A stretch of 64,000 nt of DNA, taken from Cupriavidus necator N-1 (GTDB taxonomy: Bacteria > Pseudomonadota > Gammaproteobacteria > Burkholderiales > Burkholderiaceae). Positions 56,044-64,000 of the stretch are shown here, in pieces. Position 1 is the first letter of the stretch. Every line of letters begins with the position of its first letter. Location of the stretch: positions 1,054,001 through 1,118,000 of the forward strand of contig NC_015727.1 of the NCBI RefSeq assembly GCF_000219215.1, read 5' to 3'. The translations under genes were made by a program, and so were the position numbers. The notes beneath the pieces were generated by a model. It was not told the DNA's origin. It was given only the letters and a program-made list of their open reading frames with translations, and made no database searches.

Positions 56044-56319
56044 ATGGAGCAAAAGACCGCTCGGCTTACGCTGCTCATCGATCCCAACAAGAAGGCTGCC
56101 TTCGAGCGCCTTTGCGCACAGCAGGATCTGACCGCCTCGCAGGTGATACGGCGTCTTATCCGCGACTACCTGGCCCGGCATGGCGTCCAGTACGTCCCCA
56201 GCGGCGTGGACACCGACAAAGCGGAAGCCATGGGCAAAGAGAGGCCACCGGTCGGCGCGCCGTCGCGGCGCGACGCGAAACTTCCCGCCAAGCGCCGTGC
56301 GATCCGTCGCGGAGCCTGA
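56044..56319 (+). CDS. Ribbon-helix-helix regulator upstream of the hyf-like operon
   Basis: A 91-residue protein: MEQKTARLTLLIDPNKKAAF, ERLCAQQDLTASQVIRRLIRDYLARHG, then an arginine-lysine-rich tail (PSRRDAKLPAKRRAIRRGA). The first 50 residues form a short beta strand and two helices of the CopG/Arc (RHH) type. The protein at 63683-63886 is a clear paralogue. It lies three bases upstream of the hyfB-like ATG and is probably the first gene of that operon. Confidence 0.85.
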   Translation: MEQKTARLTLLIDPNKKAAFERLCAQQDLTASQVIRRLIRDYLARHGVQYVPSGVDTDKAEAMGKERPPVGAPSRRDAKLPAKRRAIRRGA

Positions 56320-56322
56320 TCC

Positions 56323-58347
56323 ATGAGCAGCGTGCCCCCTCTTACCCAATGGCTCCATCTCGACTGGATGCTTGTTGTGGTTGGGGCCTGGCTGCTTGTC
56401 GGCGTGGCAGGGGTCCTGGTGCTGCATCGGTTTGCCCTGGTATCCCATGTGCTATTCCCCATCGGGGGACTGCTAGGGCTGGCGCTGTTCGGTCTGGCGC
56501 TCCACGCCGTATTCCGCGCGCCTGAGGCTGCCGTGCTGCCCATTGGCCTGCCCGCACTGCCGTTCCACCTCCGGCTCGACAGCCTGTCGGCCTACTTCCT
56601 GATGGTAATGGGAGGGGTGGCGACCGGCATCTCGACGTTTGCGGCTGGCTACTTCCGCAAGGGCGAAGGCACGCCACCAGGCCTCCTTTGTCTTGAGTAC
56701 CACCTGTTCCTCGCCAGCATGACCGGGGTGATCCTAGCAGACGATGCCTACTCTTTCATGGTGATGTGGGAAACCATGGCGTTGTCTTCATTTTTCCTGA
56801 TGACCGCCAACCACCGCATCGCCGAAGTCCGCGCCGCCGGCTATCTCTACATCACGATGGCACGCATCGGAGCGATCGCCATCCTGCTGTGCTTTGGCGT
56901 GCTGCAGGCCAACACCGGCGACTATACGTTTGCCAGCATGCGAGGCCAGGCGCTGACGCCGCTCTGGGCCTCGGTCGGTTTCCTGCTGGCGCTGTTCGGA
57001 TTCGGCGCCAAGGCCGGCGTCCTACCTTTGCACGTCTGGCTGCCGGAGGCGCATCCGGCTGCGCCGTCACCGGTGTCGGCAATGATGAGCGGCGTCATGC
57101 TCAACACTGCCATCTACGGCCTGCTGCGTGTGTCCTTCGACCTGCTGCATGTGCGTCTGTGGTGGTGGGGCGGATTGCTGCTGGCCATTGGATTGGCCAC
57201 CGCGCTGTTCGGCGTGGTCTTTGCCGCGGTACAAACGGACATGAAGCGGCTTCTGGCTTATTCGTCGATCGAGAATATGGGCCTACTCTTCGTTGCCATG
57301 GGCCTGACACTGCTGTTTTCAGCCTACGGCATGGCGCCAATGGCCGCCCTGGCCCTGACAGCCGCGCTCTACCATGTCGCCAGCCATGCCTTCTTCAAGA
57401 GCCTGCTCTTTCTGGGAACCGGTAGCGTGCTGCATGCCACCGAGGAGCGAAGCCTCGGCAAGCTAGGCGGATTGATTCGCTATATGCCATGGGTGGGCTG
57501 GCTGACGCTGCTGGGCGTGTTGGCTAGCGCCGGGCTGCCCCCGCTCGGCGGTTTCGTCTCAGAGTGGCTGCTGCTGCAGAGCTTCCTGTTCACGCCGGGT
57601 CTCCCGGAACCGATATTGACCATGCTGATCCCGGTGGTAGCCGCGCTGATCGCGCTGGTGGCGGCACTGGCCGGCTACACCATGGTCAAGTTCTTCGGCG
57701 TGATCTTCCTCGGCCAGCCCCGTGAGCCCAAGCTGGCCTACGCGCACGACGCCGGCCGCTGGGAGCGCGCGGGCATGCTGTGGCTGGGGCTGGGTTGTAT
57801 CGCGCTTGGCCTGCTGCCGACCCAGTTCGTCCAGCTGATCGATCCGGTGACGCAGCAGCTGGTGGCGAGCGGACTCGGCGCCCGGACCGCGGCCAGCGGC
57901 TGGCTGCTGGCGCCGACCGGCCTGGCTCAGGCCAGCTATGGGCCGGTCATTTTCCTGCTAGGCATCCTCGCCAGTTTTGCGCTCGCCTACCTGCTGGTGC
58001 GCCGCTTTTACCACGGTCGGCTTCGCCGCAGCCCGCCCTGGGCTTGCGGCTTCCCATGGAGCACCGCGCGCATGCAGGACACTGCCGAGGGTTTCGGACA
58101 GCCGATCCGCCAGATCTTTGAACCGTTTTTCCTGATGCGCCGCGATCTGCCGACGCCATTCGATGAACAGCCGCACTACCGGGTCACTGTGGCGGATCAT
58201 TTTTGGCGCTGGATGTATGTCCCCGTGATCGATCTGGCGTCGTATCTGGCCCGGCTGATCGGCCTGATGCAACAGGGACGCATCTCGGCATACCTGCTGT
58301 ACAGCTTCCTGACCCTGGCCGCCACGCTATTGGCTGTGATGCGATAA
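56323..58347 (+). CDS. hyfB: HyfB-like (NuoL/Mrp-type) proton-translocating membrane subunit
   Basis: This 674-residue protein is a multi-helix Na+/H+ antiporter-like subunit of the complex-I/hydrogenase-4 family. Blocks include LRLDSLSAYFLMVMGGVATGIS, ADDAYSFMVMWETMALSSFFL (with the key Glu), HVWLPEAHPAAPSPVSAMMSGVMLNTAIYG, MKRLLAYSSIENMGLLF and ASAGLPPLGGFVSEWLLL. Members pump protons in the membrane. It is the first of six genes whose products match HyfB, C, E, F, G and I. The C-terminus (DLPTPFDEQPHYRVTVADHFW) is the hyfB type. Confidence 0.93.
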   Translation: MSSVPPLTQWLHLDWMLVVVGAWLLVGVAGVLVLHRFALVSHVLFPIGGLLGLALFGLALHAVFRAPEAAVLPIGLPALPFHLRLDSLSAYFLMVMGGVATGISTFAAGYFRKGEGTPPGLLCLEYHLFLASMTGVILADDAYSFMVMWETMALSSFFLMTANHRIAEVRAAGYLYITMARIGAIAILLCFGVLQANTGDYTFASMRGQALTPLWASVGFLLALFGFGAKAGVLPLHVWLPEAHPAAPSPVSAMMSGVMLNTAIYGLLRVSFDLLHVRLWWWGGLLLAIGLATALFGVVFAAVQTDMKRLLAYSSIENMGLLFVAMGLTLLFSAYGMAPMAALALTAALYHVASHAFFKSLLFLGTGSVLHATEERSLGKLGGLIRYMPWVGWLTLLGVLASAGLPPLGGFVSEWLLLQSFLFTPGLPEPILTMLIPVVAALIALVAALAGYTMVKFFGVIFLGQPREPKLAYAHDAGRWERAGMLWLGLGCIALGLLPTQFVQLIDPVTQQLVASGLGARTAASGWLLAPTGLAQASYGPVIFLLGILASFALAYLLVRRFYHGRLRRSPPWACGFPWSTARMQDTAEGFGQPIRQIFEPFFLMRRDLPTPFDEQPHYRVTVADHFWRWMYVPVIDLASYLARLIGLMQQGRISAYLLYSFLTLAATLLAVMR

Positions 58348-58354
58348 AGGTTAC

Positions 58355-59302
58355 ATGAACCTGACCGGAATCCTGTCACAGCTACTCGAGATTGTGATCT
58401 CGATCGCGCTGGCGCCACTACTGATCGGCTGGGTCAATCAGTGGCGGGCATGGCTGCAGAACAAGTCGGCACCCAGCCTCTGGCAACCGTATCGAATGCT
58501 GCACAAACTATTCAACAAGGAATCGGTGGTCGCAGATAATGCGTCGCCGCTGTTCCGCGCCACGCCCTATGTGGTGTTCGGCTGCATGGCGCTCGCTTGC
58601 TCGATCATCCCTACCGTTTCCACGGACCTGCCACTGGCACCGGCCGCCGACGCGATCGCCCTGGTCGGCCTGTTCGCGCTGGCGCGGGTCTTCATCTCGC
58701 TGGCGGCGATGGATGTCGGCACCGCGTTCGGAACGCTGGGCGCGCGGCGCGAGATGCTGATCGGCTTCCTGGCGGAACCGGCGCTGCTGATGGTGCTGTT
58801 CTCCGCCTCGCTGATCTCCAAGTCCACCTCGCTCACCACCATTGTCGAGACGATCGCTCACCGGGACCTGGCCATCTACCCGGGCCTGGCGTTTGCCGGC
58901 GTTGCGTTCACCATGGTATCTCTGGCCGAGAACGCCCGTATACCGGTCGACAATCCCGCCACTCACCTCGAGCTGACGATGATCCACGAGGCGCTAATCC
59001 TCGAATACTCGGGCCGACATCTGGGACTCCTTGAATGGGCGGCCAGCCTCAAGCTGTTCGCCTATTCCTGCATCGGCCTGGCACTGTTCTTTCCCTGGGG
59101 CGTTGCCGAAGCGCATGCTCCCCTGGCCATACTGCTGGCGCTGCCCGCGCTGCTGCTCAAGCTCATCGTGGGTGGGGTCCTGCTGGCGGCGCTGGAGACG
59201 GCGAGCGCCAAGATGCGCATCTTCCGTGTGCCGGAGTTCCTGGCCACTGCCTTTCTGCTGGCTGTGATCGGCATGCTGGTCCACTTGCTGCTGGCTCACT
59301 GA
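58355..59302 (+). CDS. hyfC: HyfC-like (NuoH-type) membrane subunit
   Basis: A 315-residue membrane protein of the NuoH/HyfC family: LAPLLIGWVNQWRAWLQNKSAPSLWQPYR at the N-terminus, RVFISLAAMDVGTAFGTLGARREM, GLAFAGVAFTMVSLAENARIPVDNPATHLELTMIHEA and the loop GRHLGLLEWAASLKLFAY. It forms the hinge between the membrane arm and the hydrophilic arm in this enzyme class. The next gene lies ten bases downstream. Confidence 0.93.
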   Translation: MNLTGILSQLLEIVISIALAPLLIGWVNQWRAWLQNKSAPSLWQPYRMLHKLFNKESVVADNASPLFRATPYVVFGCMALACSIIPTVSTDLPLAPAADAIALVGLFALARVFISLAAMDVGTAFGTLGARREMLIGFLAEPALLMVLFSASLISKSTSLTTIVETIAHRDLAIYPGLAFAGVAFTMVSLAENARIPVDNPATHLELTMIHEALILEYSGRHLGLLEWAASLKLFAYSCIGLALFFPWGVAEAHAPLAILLALPALLLKLIVGGVLLAALETASAKMRIFRVPEFLATAFLLAVIGMLVHLLLAH

Positions 59303-59312
59303 GAACACGGCA

Positions 59313-59972
59313 ATGACTGCGCTCCTCACCCAGTTCGTCAACCTCCTTGGCGCGGTGCTATTGATCCTCGCCTTCGCCATGATCTCGCAACGACGAATCC
59401 TGTCGCTGATTTACCTGTTCACGCTGCAGGGGGCGACCTTGGCGTTGGCCACGGCCGTCGTCGGCTACGTGACGGGCCAGCCGCACCTTTATCTGTCGGC
59501 CGGGCTGACCCTGATACTCAAGGTGTTGCTCATCCCCTATCTGCTGCACCGCGTTATCGATCGTCTCCAGATACGCTGGGACGTCGAGACGCTGATCAAC
59601 ATTCCCACTACCATGCTGATCGGCATCATAGTGGTTATCTTCGCCTTCAACCTCACCATGCCGATCTCGCGGCTATCGCTGAAGCTCGCCAGCGGCACGC
59701 TGGGCATCGCGCTGGCCTGCGTGCTGTTGTCCTTCCTGATGATGATCACGCGCTCCAAGGCGGTGCCACAGGTCATCGGTTTCCTGGCGATAGAGAACGG
59801 TCTCTTCTTCGCCGCCACCGCCGCAACCTACGGCATGCCGATGGTGGTCGAGCTGGGCATCGCACTGGATGTGCTGATCGGCGTGCTGATCCTGGGTGTG
59901 TTCATGTTCCAGATCCGCGAGCAGTTCGACAGCTTGGACATCCGTCACCTTGAGAAGCTGAAGGAGGACTGA
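59313..59972 (+). CDS. hyfE: HyfE-like membrane subunit
   Basis: A 219-residue membrane protein starting MTALLTQFVNLLGAVLLILA and continuing AMISQRRILSLIYLFTLQGA, VVGYVTGQPHLYLSAGLTLILKVLLIPYLLHRVIDRL. The late part QVIGFLAIENGLFFAATAATYGMPMVVELGIALDVLIGVLI has the NuoK-like Glu pattern of the hyfE family. It lies between hyfC- and hyfF-like genes, as expected for a hydrogenase-4-type membrane arm. Confidence 0.9.
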   Translation: MTALLTQFVNLLGAVLLILAFAMISQRRILSLIYLFTLQGATLALATAVVGYVTGQPHLYLSAGLTLILKVLLIPYLLHRVIDRLQIRWDVETLINIPTTMLIGIIVVIFAFNLTMPISRLSLKLASGTLGIALACVLLSFLMMITRSKAVPQVIGFLAIENGLFFAATAATYGMPMVVELGIALDVLIGVLILGVFMFQIREQFDSLDIRHLEKLKED

Positions 59973-59973
59973 G

Positions 59974-61428
59974 TTGATTTCCTTGGCCATGCTGCTCGCA
60001 ACCCCGTTCGCCGGAGGGCTGGTGCTGGCGCTGGTGGGACATCGCGAGCGTGCACGCGACATCAATGTCGCGTTCAGCCTGGGCACATTCCTCGCCGCCT
60101 GCATGCTTACGGCGCAAATCGTCGCCAATGGCCCGATGCTGGCGTGGGGCCGTGAGTTCTACATCGACCCGCTGAACGTTTTTCTGGTTGCGCTCACCGC
60201 GTTCGTGGGCCTGACCACCTCGATCTTCTCGCGGCCGTACATGCGGGTGGAGCACGATCACGGTAAGATGACGCCGCCGCGGCTGCGCCTGTACCACAGC
60301 ATGTACCAGCTCTTCACCTTCACCATGCTGCTGGCGCTGACGACCAACAATATGGGCATCGTGTGGGTTGCGATGGAGGCCGCCACACTGACCACGGTGC
60401 TGCTGGTCAGCGTCTACCGCACCGCCGCTAGCCTGGAGGCGGCATGGAAGTACTTCATCCTGTGCGGGGTGGGGATTGCCCAGGCACTGTTCGGCACGGT
60501 GCTGCTGTACATGGCCGCCGAGCAGGTCATCGGCCCGGAGGGTGGCGCGCTGCTGTGGACCAACCTGGACGCGGTCAAGCGCCAGCTCGATCCCAACATC
60601 ATCACGCTGGCGTTCGCCTTCCTGTTTATCGGCTATGGCACCAAGGTCGGCCTGGTCCCACTGCACAACTGGCTGCCCGATGCCCACGCCGAGGGGCCAA
60701 CCCCGGTGTCCGCGGTGCTCTCCGGCCTGCTGCTCAATGTGGCGCTCTATGCCGTGCTGCGCTGCAAGGTGCTGACCGATGCGGCGCTGGGCAACCATCT
60801 GACCGGCCGCCTGATGATGGGGTTCGGCCTACTATCGGTGGTCGCGGCCGTCTTCTTCCTGATCCGGCAGCGCGACATCAAGCGCATGTTCGCGTATTCG
60901 TCGATCGAGCACATGGGCTTGATGACCTTCGCCTTCGGCATGGGCGGGCCGGTCGCCAGCTACGCCGGCCTGCTGCACATGACGGTGCATTCGCTGGTCA
61001 AGTCCGCGATCTTCTTCGCTGTTGGCCACGCCGCGCAGAAAGCTGGCACGCAAATCATGGACGACATCCGCGGACTGATCCGTGTCAGTCCCACGGTCGG
61101 CTGGGGTCTGATGGTAGGGGTGCTCGCCATCCTGGGTATGCCGCCGTTCGGGGTCTTTGCTAGCGAGTTCCTGATCGTCACGACCGCCATGCGCGAGCAG
61201 CCGTGGGCCACGCCCTTCCTGCTGCTCGCACTCGGGTTGGCGTTCGCCGCGGTGTTCAGTCGGGTGCAACCGATGGTGTTCGGCGACACCACGCTCAAGC
61301 CGCTGGCGCATCCGCCAGCGCTGGTCCCGGTGTTCACGCACCTCGCCCTAGGGCTAATGTTGGGTCTTTATATCCCGCCCTATCTCAACACCTGGTACCG
61401 GCAGGCAGCCGCCATGCTGGGGAGCTGA
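59974..61428 (+). CDS. hyfF: HyfF-like (NuoN/NuoM-type) membrane subunit
   Basis: This 484-residue protein starts at TTG 59974 (AAGGAGG upstream, one base after the HyfE stop). It has antiporter-like segments: NMGIVWVAMEAATLTTVLLVSVYRTAASLEAAWKYFILCG (key Glu), FLFIGYGTKVGLVPLHNWLPDAHAEGPTPVSAVLSGLLLN and KRMFAYSSIEHMGLMTFAFGMG. These are typical of the second proton-translocating subunit. Together with HyfB it would give two channel-like modules. Confidence 0.92.
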   Translation: MISLAMLLATPFAGGLVLALVGHRERARDINVAFSLGTFLAACMLTAQIVANGPMLAWGREFYIDPLNVFLVALTAFVGLTTSIFSRPYMRVEHDHGKMTPPRLRLYHSMYQLFTFTMLLALTTNNMGIVWVAMEAATLTTVLLVSVYRTAASLEAAWKYFILCGVGIAQALFGTVLLYMAAEQVIGPEGGALLWTNLDAVKRQLDPNIITLAFAFLFIGYGTKVGLVPLHNWLPDAHAEGPTPVSAVLSGLLLNVALYAVLRCKVLTDAALGNHLTGRLMMGFGLLSVVAAVFFLIRQRDIKRMFAYSSIEHMGLMTFAFGMGGPVASYAGLLHMTVHSLVKSAIFFAVGHAAQKAGTQIMDDIRGLIRVSPTVGWGLMVGVLAILGMPPFGVFASEFLIVTTAMREQPWATPFLLLALGLAFAAVFSRVQPMVFGDTTLKPLAHPPALVPVFTHLALGLMLGLYIPPYLNTWYRQAAAMLGS

Positions 61429-61432
61429 CCCG

Positions 61433-62983
61433 ATGACACCGTCAGATCTCAGGCTCGATCTGCTGCGACTGCCCGGGCCGCTGCCAGTCTGGCATGGCCA
61501 GGTCGGGCACGACGGCTGGTCCGCCACGGCCCGTGCGGTGGCGGACGCGGGCGGGCGCCTCGTCGCGCTGTGGGGCGTCGACCGGAGTGGCAGCGGCGGT
61601 GCGTTGACGGCATGCGTGACGTACGCCACGCCGCGGGGACTGATATGGCTCGAACTGCGGCTTGATGGTATCGCGCCCGCGGTGCCGGATCTGGCCGGCG
61701 TATTCCCATGCGCGGGCCGGATGCAGCGTGCCATGACCGACCTGGTGGGTATCGCCGTGCCGGGCAACCGCGATGCCCGGGCCTGGCTGGACCACGGCCT
61801 GTGGCCGCCGGGGGCGCGGCCGCTGCAAAGCGGCGCGTCTGCGGGAGCGGCCACGGCCGGCAAACTGCCTGCCGACTATCCTTTCGTGCGTGTGGAGGGT
61901 GACGGGGTGCACGAGATCGCCGTCGGCCCGGTGCATGCCGGCATCATCGAGCCCGGCCATTTCCGCTTTTCCGTGGTCGGCGAGAAGGTGCTGCGGCTGG
62001 AAGAACACCTGGGCTACACCCACAAGGGCATCGAGCGGCGTTTCACCGATCTGGCGCCGCTTGAGGGATTCCGGCTGGCCGGCCGGGTCTCGGGCGATTC
62101 CACCGTGGCTTATGCCTGGGCCTATTGCATGGCGCTGGAGTCCGCCTGGGGCTGCACGCCTCCACCGCGGGCGGACTGGCTGCGCGCCCTGATGCTCGAG
62201 CGTGAGCGGGTGGCCAATCATATGGGTGACCTGGGGGCGCTGGGCAACGACGCGGGGCTCGCCTTCGGCCTGGCGCAATTCTCGCGCTTGCGCGAAGACT
62301 GGCAGCGGCTGTCCGGAGAGGCTTTCGGTCACCGGCTGATGATGGACGCCGTGGTGCCGGGCGGCGTTGCGCGCGACCTGACGCCAGCGATGCTTGAGCG
62401 CCTGCGTCAGCAGTGCGACCACATTGAGCGGGAAGTACGCGTGCTGCGTGCGGTGTACGATGAGCACGCGGGCCTGCAGGACCGCTTTCTTGAGGCGGGC
62501 CGCGTCACGCCACAGCTTGCCGCCCAGCTTGGGCTGACCGGCCTCGCCGGACGTGCCAGTGGCCGCGCCGTGGACCTGCGCTGCGACCTCGCCTGGCTAC
62601 CTTACGATAGCTTGGCAGTGAAAATGGCCACCCACCGCGGTGGCGATGTCGCCGCCCGCGTGGCGGTGCGATTCGATGAGCTGTTGGAGTCGCTGCGCCT
62701 GATCCGCGCTATCTGTGCAGGCCTGCCGGAGGGAGCCACGCGAATCGTGCTGCAAGCGCCCGCTGGCGCCGCCATCGGGGCAGGATGGGTGGAGGGCTGG
62801 CGTGGCGAAGTCTTCGTCGCGCTCGAACTTACCTATGACGGCCGCATCCTCCGTTGCCATTGCCACGACCCATCGTGGCAGAACTGGCCGGTGCTCGAGC
62901 ACGCCATCATCGGCAACATCGTGCCGGACTTTCCGCTGATCAACAAATCCTTCAACCTCAGCTATTCGGGGCACGATCTCTGA
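61433..62983 (+). CDS. hyfG: HyfG/HycE-like large subunit without Ni-binding cysteines
   Basis: A 516-residue fusion of a NuoC-like N-terminal domain (about residues 1-140) with a NuoD/hydrogenase-large-subunit domain. GPVHAGIIEPGHFRFSVVGE, RLEEHLGYTHKGIERRF and RERVANHMGDLGALGNDAG are conserved. Hydrogenases have a CxxC in the position of residues 218-223, which here reads RVSGDS, and a DPCxxC at the C-terminus, which here reads INKSFNLSYSGHDL. No other CxxC that could hold Ni is seen. It therefore should not oxidise or make H2, and instead fits the Ehr group. Confidence 0.93.
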   Translation: MTPSDLRLDLLRLPGPLPVWHGQVGHDGWSATARAVADAGGRLVALWGVDRSGSGGALTACVTYATPRGLIWLELRLDGIAPAVPDLAGVFPCAGRMQRAMTDLVGIAVPGNRDARAWLDHGLWPPGARPLQSGASAGAATAGKLPADYPFVRVEGDGVHEIAVGPVHAGIIEPGHFRFSVVGEKVLRLEEHLGYTHKGIERRFTDLAPLEGFRLAGRVSGDSTVAYAWAYCMALESAWGCTPPPRADWLRALMLERERVANHMGDLGALGNDAGLAFGLAQFSRLREDWQRLSGEAFGHRLMMDAVVPGGVARDLTPAMLERLRQQCDHIEREVRVLRAVYDEHAGLQDRFLEAGRVTPQLAAQLGLTGLAGRASGRAVDLRCDLAWLPYDSLAVKMATHRGGDVAARVAVRFDELLESLRLIRAICAGLPEGATRIVLQAPAGAAIGAGWVEGWRGEVFVALELTYDGRILRCHCHDPSWQNWPVLEHAIIGNIVPDFPLINKSFNLSYSGHDL

Positions 62984-63513
62984 TGTGGCAAATCCTCAAG
63001 CAGATTGCCCGCACCGGCATTGTCACCGAGCCGGCGCCGCCCACCGCGGCGGGCGAGCCCGCCTCTATCCAGCGCATTCACCGGGAGCTGCTCGACATTC
63101 TCGGTCAGGCGCTGACGATCCGGCAGGTCGACGCAGGCTCGTGCAATGGCTGCGAGCTGGAGATCCACGCACTCGGCAATCCTTACTACAACATTGAAGG
63201 TCTCGGCATCAAGTTCGTCGCCAGCCCGCGCCATGCCGACATGCTCCTGGTGACCGGACCCGTCTCGCGTCACATGGAAGAGGCCCTGCGACGCACCTAC
63301 GCGGCAACCCCGGAGCCGAAACTGGTAGTGGCGGTGGGCGACTGTGGCTGCACCGGCGGTATCTTTGGGGAGAGCTATGCAAGCTGCGGTCGTGTCGCCA
63401 ATGTCATCCCCGTAGACGTAACCGTGCCAGGCTGTCCACCGCCGCCATTAGAGATCCTGCGCGGGATTCTGAGCGCCATTCGGCAGCGGCAGACCAATCC
63501 CGCACGGCGCTAG
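62983..63513 (+). CDS. hyfI: HyfI-like small subunit with [4Fe-4S] cysteines
   Basis: A 176-residue NuoB-like subunit from ATG 62983, which overlaps the HyfG stop (TGATG). The cysteines expected for the N2-type cluster are present: GSCNGCEL (C54, C57), VGDCGCTGG (C121, C123), YASCGR (C135) and VPGCPPPP (C151). It should hold the electron-entry cluster nearest the large subunit. This is the last gene of the six-gene operon, and no ferredoxin-like HyfH subunit, maturation protease or formate dehydrogenase follows. Confidence 0.92.
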   Translation: MWQILKQIARTGIVTEPAPPTAAGEPASIQRIHRELLDILGQALTIRQVDAGSCNGCELEIHALGNPYYNIEGLGIKFVASPRHADMLLVTGPVSRHMEEALRRTYAATPEPKLVVAVGDCGCTGGIFGESYASCGRVANVIPVDVTVPGCPPPPLEILRGILSAIRQRQTNPARR

Positions 63514-63682
63514 CGATGTTGCTCGCCAGGGCGCCTTGTATGCGATGCCCTGCAATTTGCCAACTTAGGCCCAGACTCGCAATCGTCGACACCGCTTGGC
63601 CCCGAAAGCACCTAACGCGCGTCGCGCCATGTGAAGCAGACCCATGCGAACGCCTGGGCAACTAGCCCTTTCCTACTACGTA

Positions 63683-63886
63683 TCACCCACGTTCCTTCGC
63701 CGCCAAACCAGGTGCGCCGATCTTCGGTTTGGTGGCGTAGTCCACCTCGTACTGCTGCAAATAGTCGCGGATCATCTGGCGAACAATCTGAGATGGCGTC
63801 TGGTCTTGGGCGGCACAGAGCGCCTCAAAAGCCTTCTTCTTCTCCGGATCGATCAATACGGTCAGGCGAGCGGTCTTGGATTCCAT
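63683..63886 (-). CDS. Second ribbon-helix-helix regulator, convergent with the hyf-like operon
   Basis: A 67-residue protein: MESKTARLTVLIDPEKKKAF, EALCAAQDQTPSQIVRQMIRDYLQQYE, then a short tail (YATKPKIGAPGLAAKERG). Its first 45 residues match the 56044 protein in the pattern KTARLT-LIDP-KK-AFE-LCA-QD, then SQ and IRDYL. It is on the opposite strand to the operon, so the operon is bracketed by two related regulators. A perfect palindrome lies upstream of its ATG. Confidence 0.85.
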   Translation of the reverse strand: MESKTARLTVLIDPEKKKAFEALCAAQDQTPSQIVRQMIRDYLQQYEVDYATKPKIGAPGLAAKERG

Positions 63887-63906
63887 GCGTTCTGGAGTGT
63901 CATGTT

Positions 63907-63925
63907 ATGATAATAGCATTATCAT
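63907..63925. promoter_or_regulatory. Perfect palindrome upstream of the second RHH gene
   Basis: ATGATAAT, three bases (AGC), then ATTATCAT form a perfect inverted repeat with 8-bp arms, 21 bases before the ATG at 63886. AT-rich sequence follows (ATATACAATTG). It is the likely operator of the RHH regulator, whose binding also could overlap a promoter there. Confidence 0.6.
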
Positions 63926-64000
63926 TATATACAATTGCAAGGCTCACCACGTATCCCGCCGACATGAACTGTCGTGATGCCGGAGCGTAAGCAAGACTGC

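Noticed and set aside
59902..60798. 298-codon minus-strand frame opposite hyfF
   Set aside because: It is composed of low-complexity His/Gln/Arg-rich text, typical of an antisense shadow of a membrane protein gene.
61433..62983. Functional [NiFe] hydrogenase large subunit
   Set aside because: The two CxxC motifs that bind nickel are replaced by RVSGDS and a cysteine-free C-terminus, so hydrogenase activity is not supported.

Overview
The window looks like accessory or secondary-replicon DNA of a Cupriavidus/Ralstonia-type betaproteobacterium. Three points suggest this: periplasmic Bug-type binding proteins with no membrane partners in the window, a flavohemoglobin whose sequence I recognise as very close to the Cupriavidus necator (Alcaligenes eutrophus) enzyme, and many LysR, IclR and GntR regulators each beside a small organic-acid cluster. 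The genus is inferred from recalled family sequences, not from a search. I saw no rRNA, tRNA or CRISPR array.

Region 1 (1-16.9 kb) is a string of organic-acid genes, mostly on the + strand. It has a LysR gene cut by the window edge, two DctA-type carriers, a broken HMG-CoA lyase, an Ldh2-type malate/lactate dehydrogenase, a broken FadR-type regulator, a monooxygenase-fold protein, and an OtnK-type kinase with a broken OtnC-type aldolase. These are followed by a LysR gene, a family III CoA-transferase, a CitE-type lyase, a Bug protein, a 2-hydroxyacid dehydrogenase, a broken pyruvate kinase and a glycerate kinase. Several genes carry frameshifts or internal deletions, so the region looks as if it is decaying. 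Two abutting IS remnants (16.9-17.3 kb) end it.

Region 2 (17.3-24.8 kb) looks like an IclR regulon. An aldehyde dehydrogenase, a ThDP-dependent decarboxylase-type enzyme and an MFS carrier (- strand) are divergent from iclR, and a zinc alcohol dehydrogenase and an SDR follow on the + strand. The same tandem operator pattern lies at the iclR start and before the dehydrogenase. Region 3 (24.9-36.6 kb) has a broken SDR, then a minus-strand operon of nine genes: an amino-acid ABC transporter, a DadA-type oxidoreductase, RidA, an aminotransferase, an RraA-type aldolase and a D-threonine-aldolase-like enzyme. Three LysR genes lie beside it, one of them truncated.

Region 4 (37-48.2 kb) has a secreted carboxylesterase, a Bug protein, a SAF-domain oxidoreductase, an IlvD/Edd dehydratase, a 3-hydroxyisobutyrate-dehydrogenase-like enzyme and a VOC protein, divergent from a LysR gene. 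Next comes a GntR gene with a large palindromic operator, a tartrate/D-malate-type dehydrogenase, another Bug protein, and a monooxygenase gene cut off by an IS256-type remnant. Region 5 (48.2-56 kb) is a scrap zone. It holds ICE/plasmid gene remnants, a hmp gene with an FNR/DNR-type box, a hicB remnant, a cytochrome-like gene with an in-frame amber codon, an H-NS-like gene and a chimeric IS110-type remnant.

Region 6 (56-64 kb) is the most striking. It is a compact six-gene operon of hydrogenase-4/complex-I-like subunits (HyfB, C, E, F, G and I types). Its large subunit lacks all the Ni-binding cysteines, so it is an energy-converting-hydrogenase-related (Ehr) complex and not a hydrogenase. 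Two paralogous ribbon-helix-helix regulators, each behind a palindrome, flank it.
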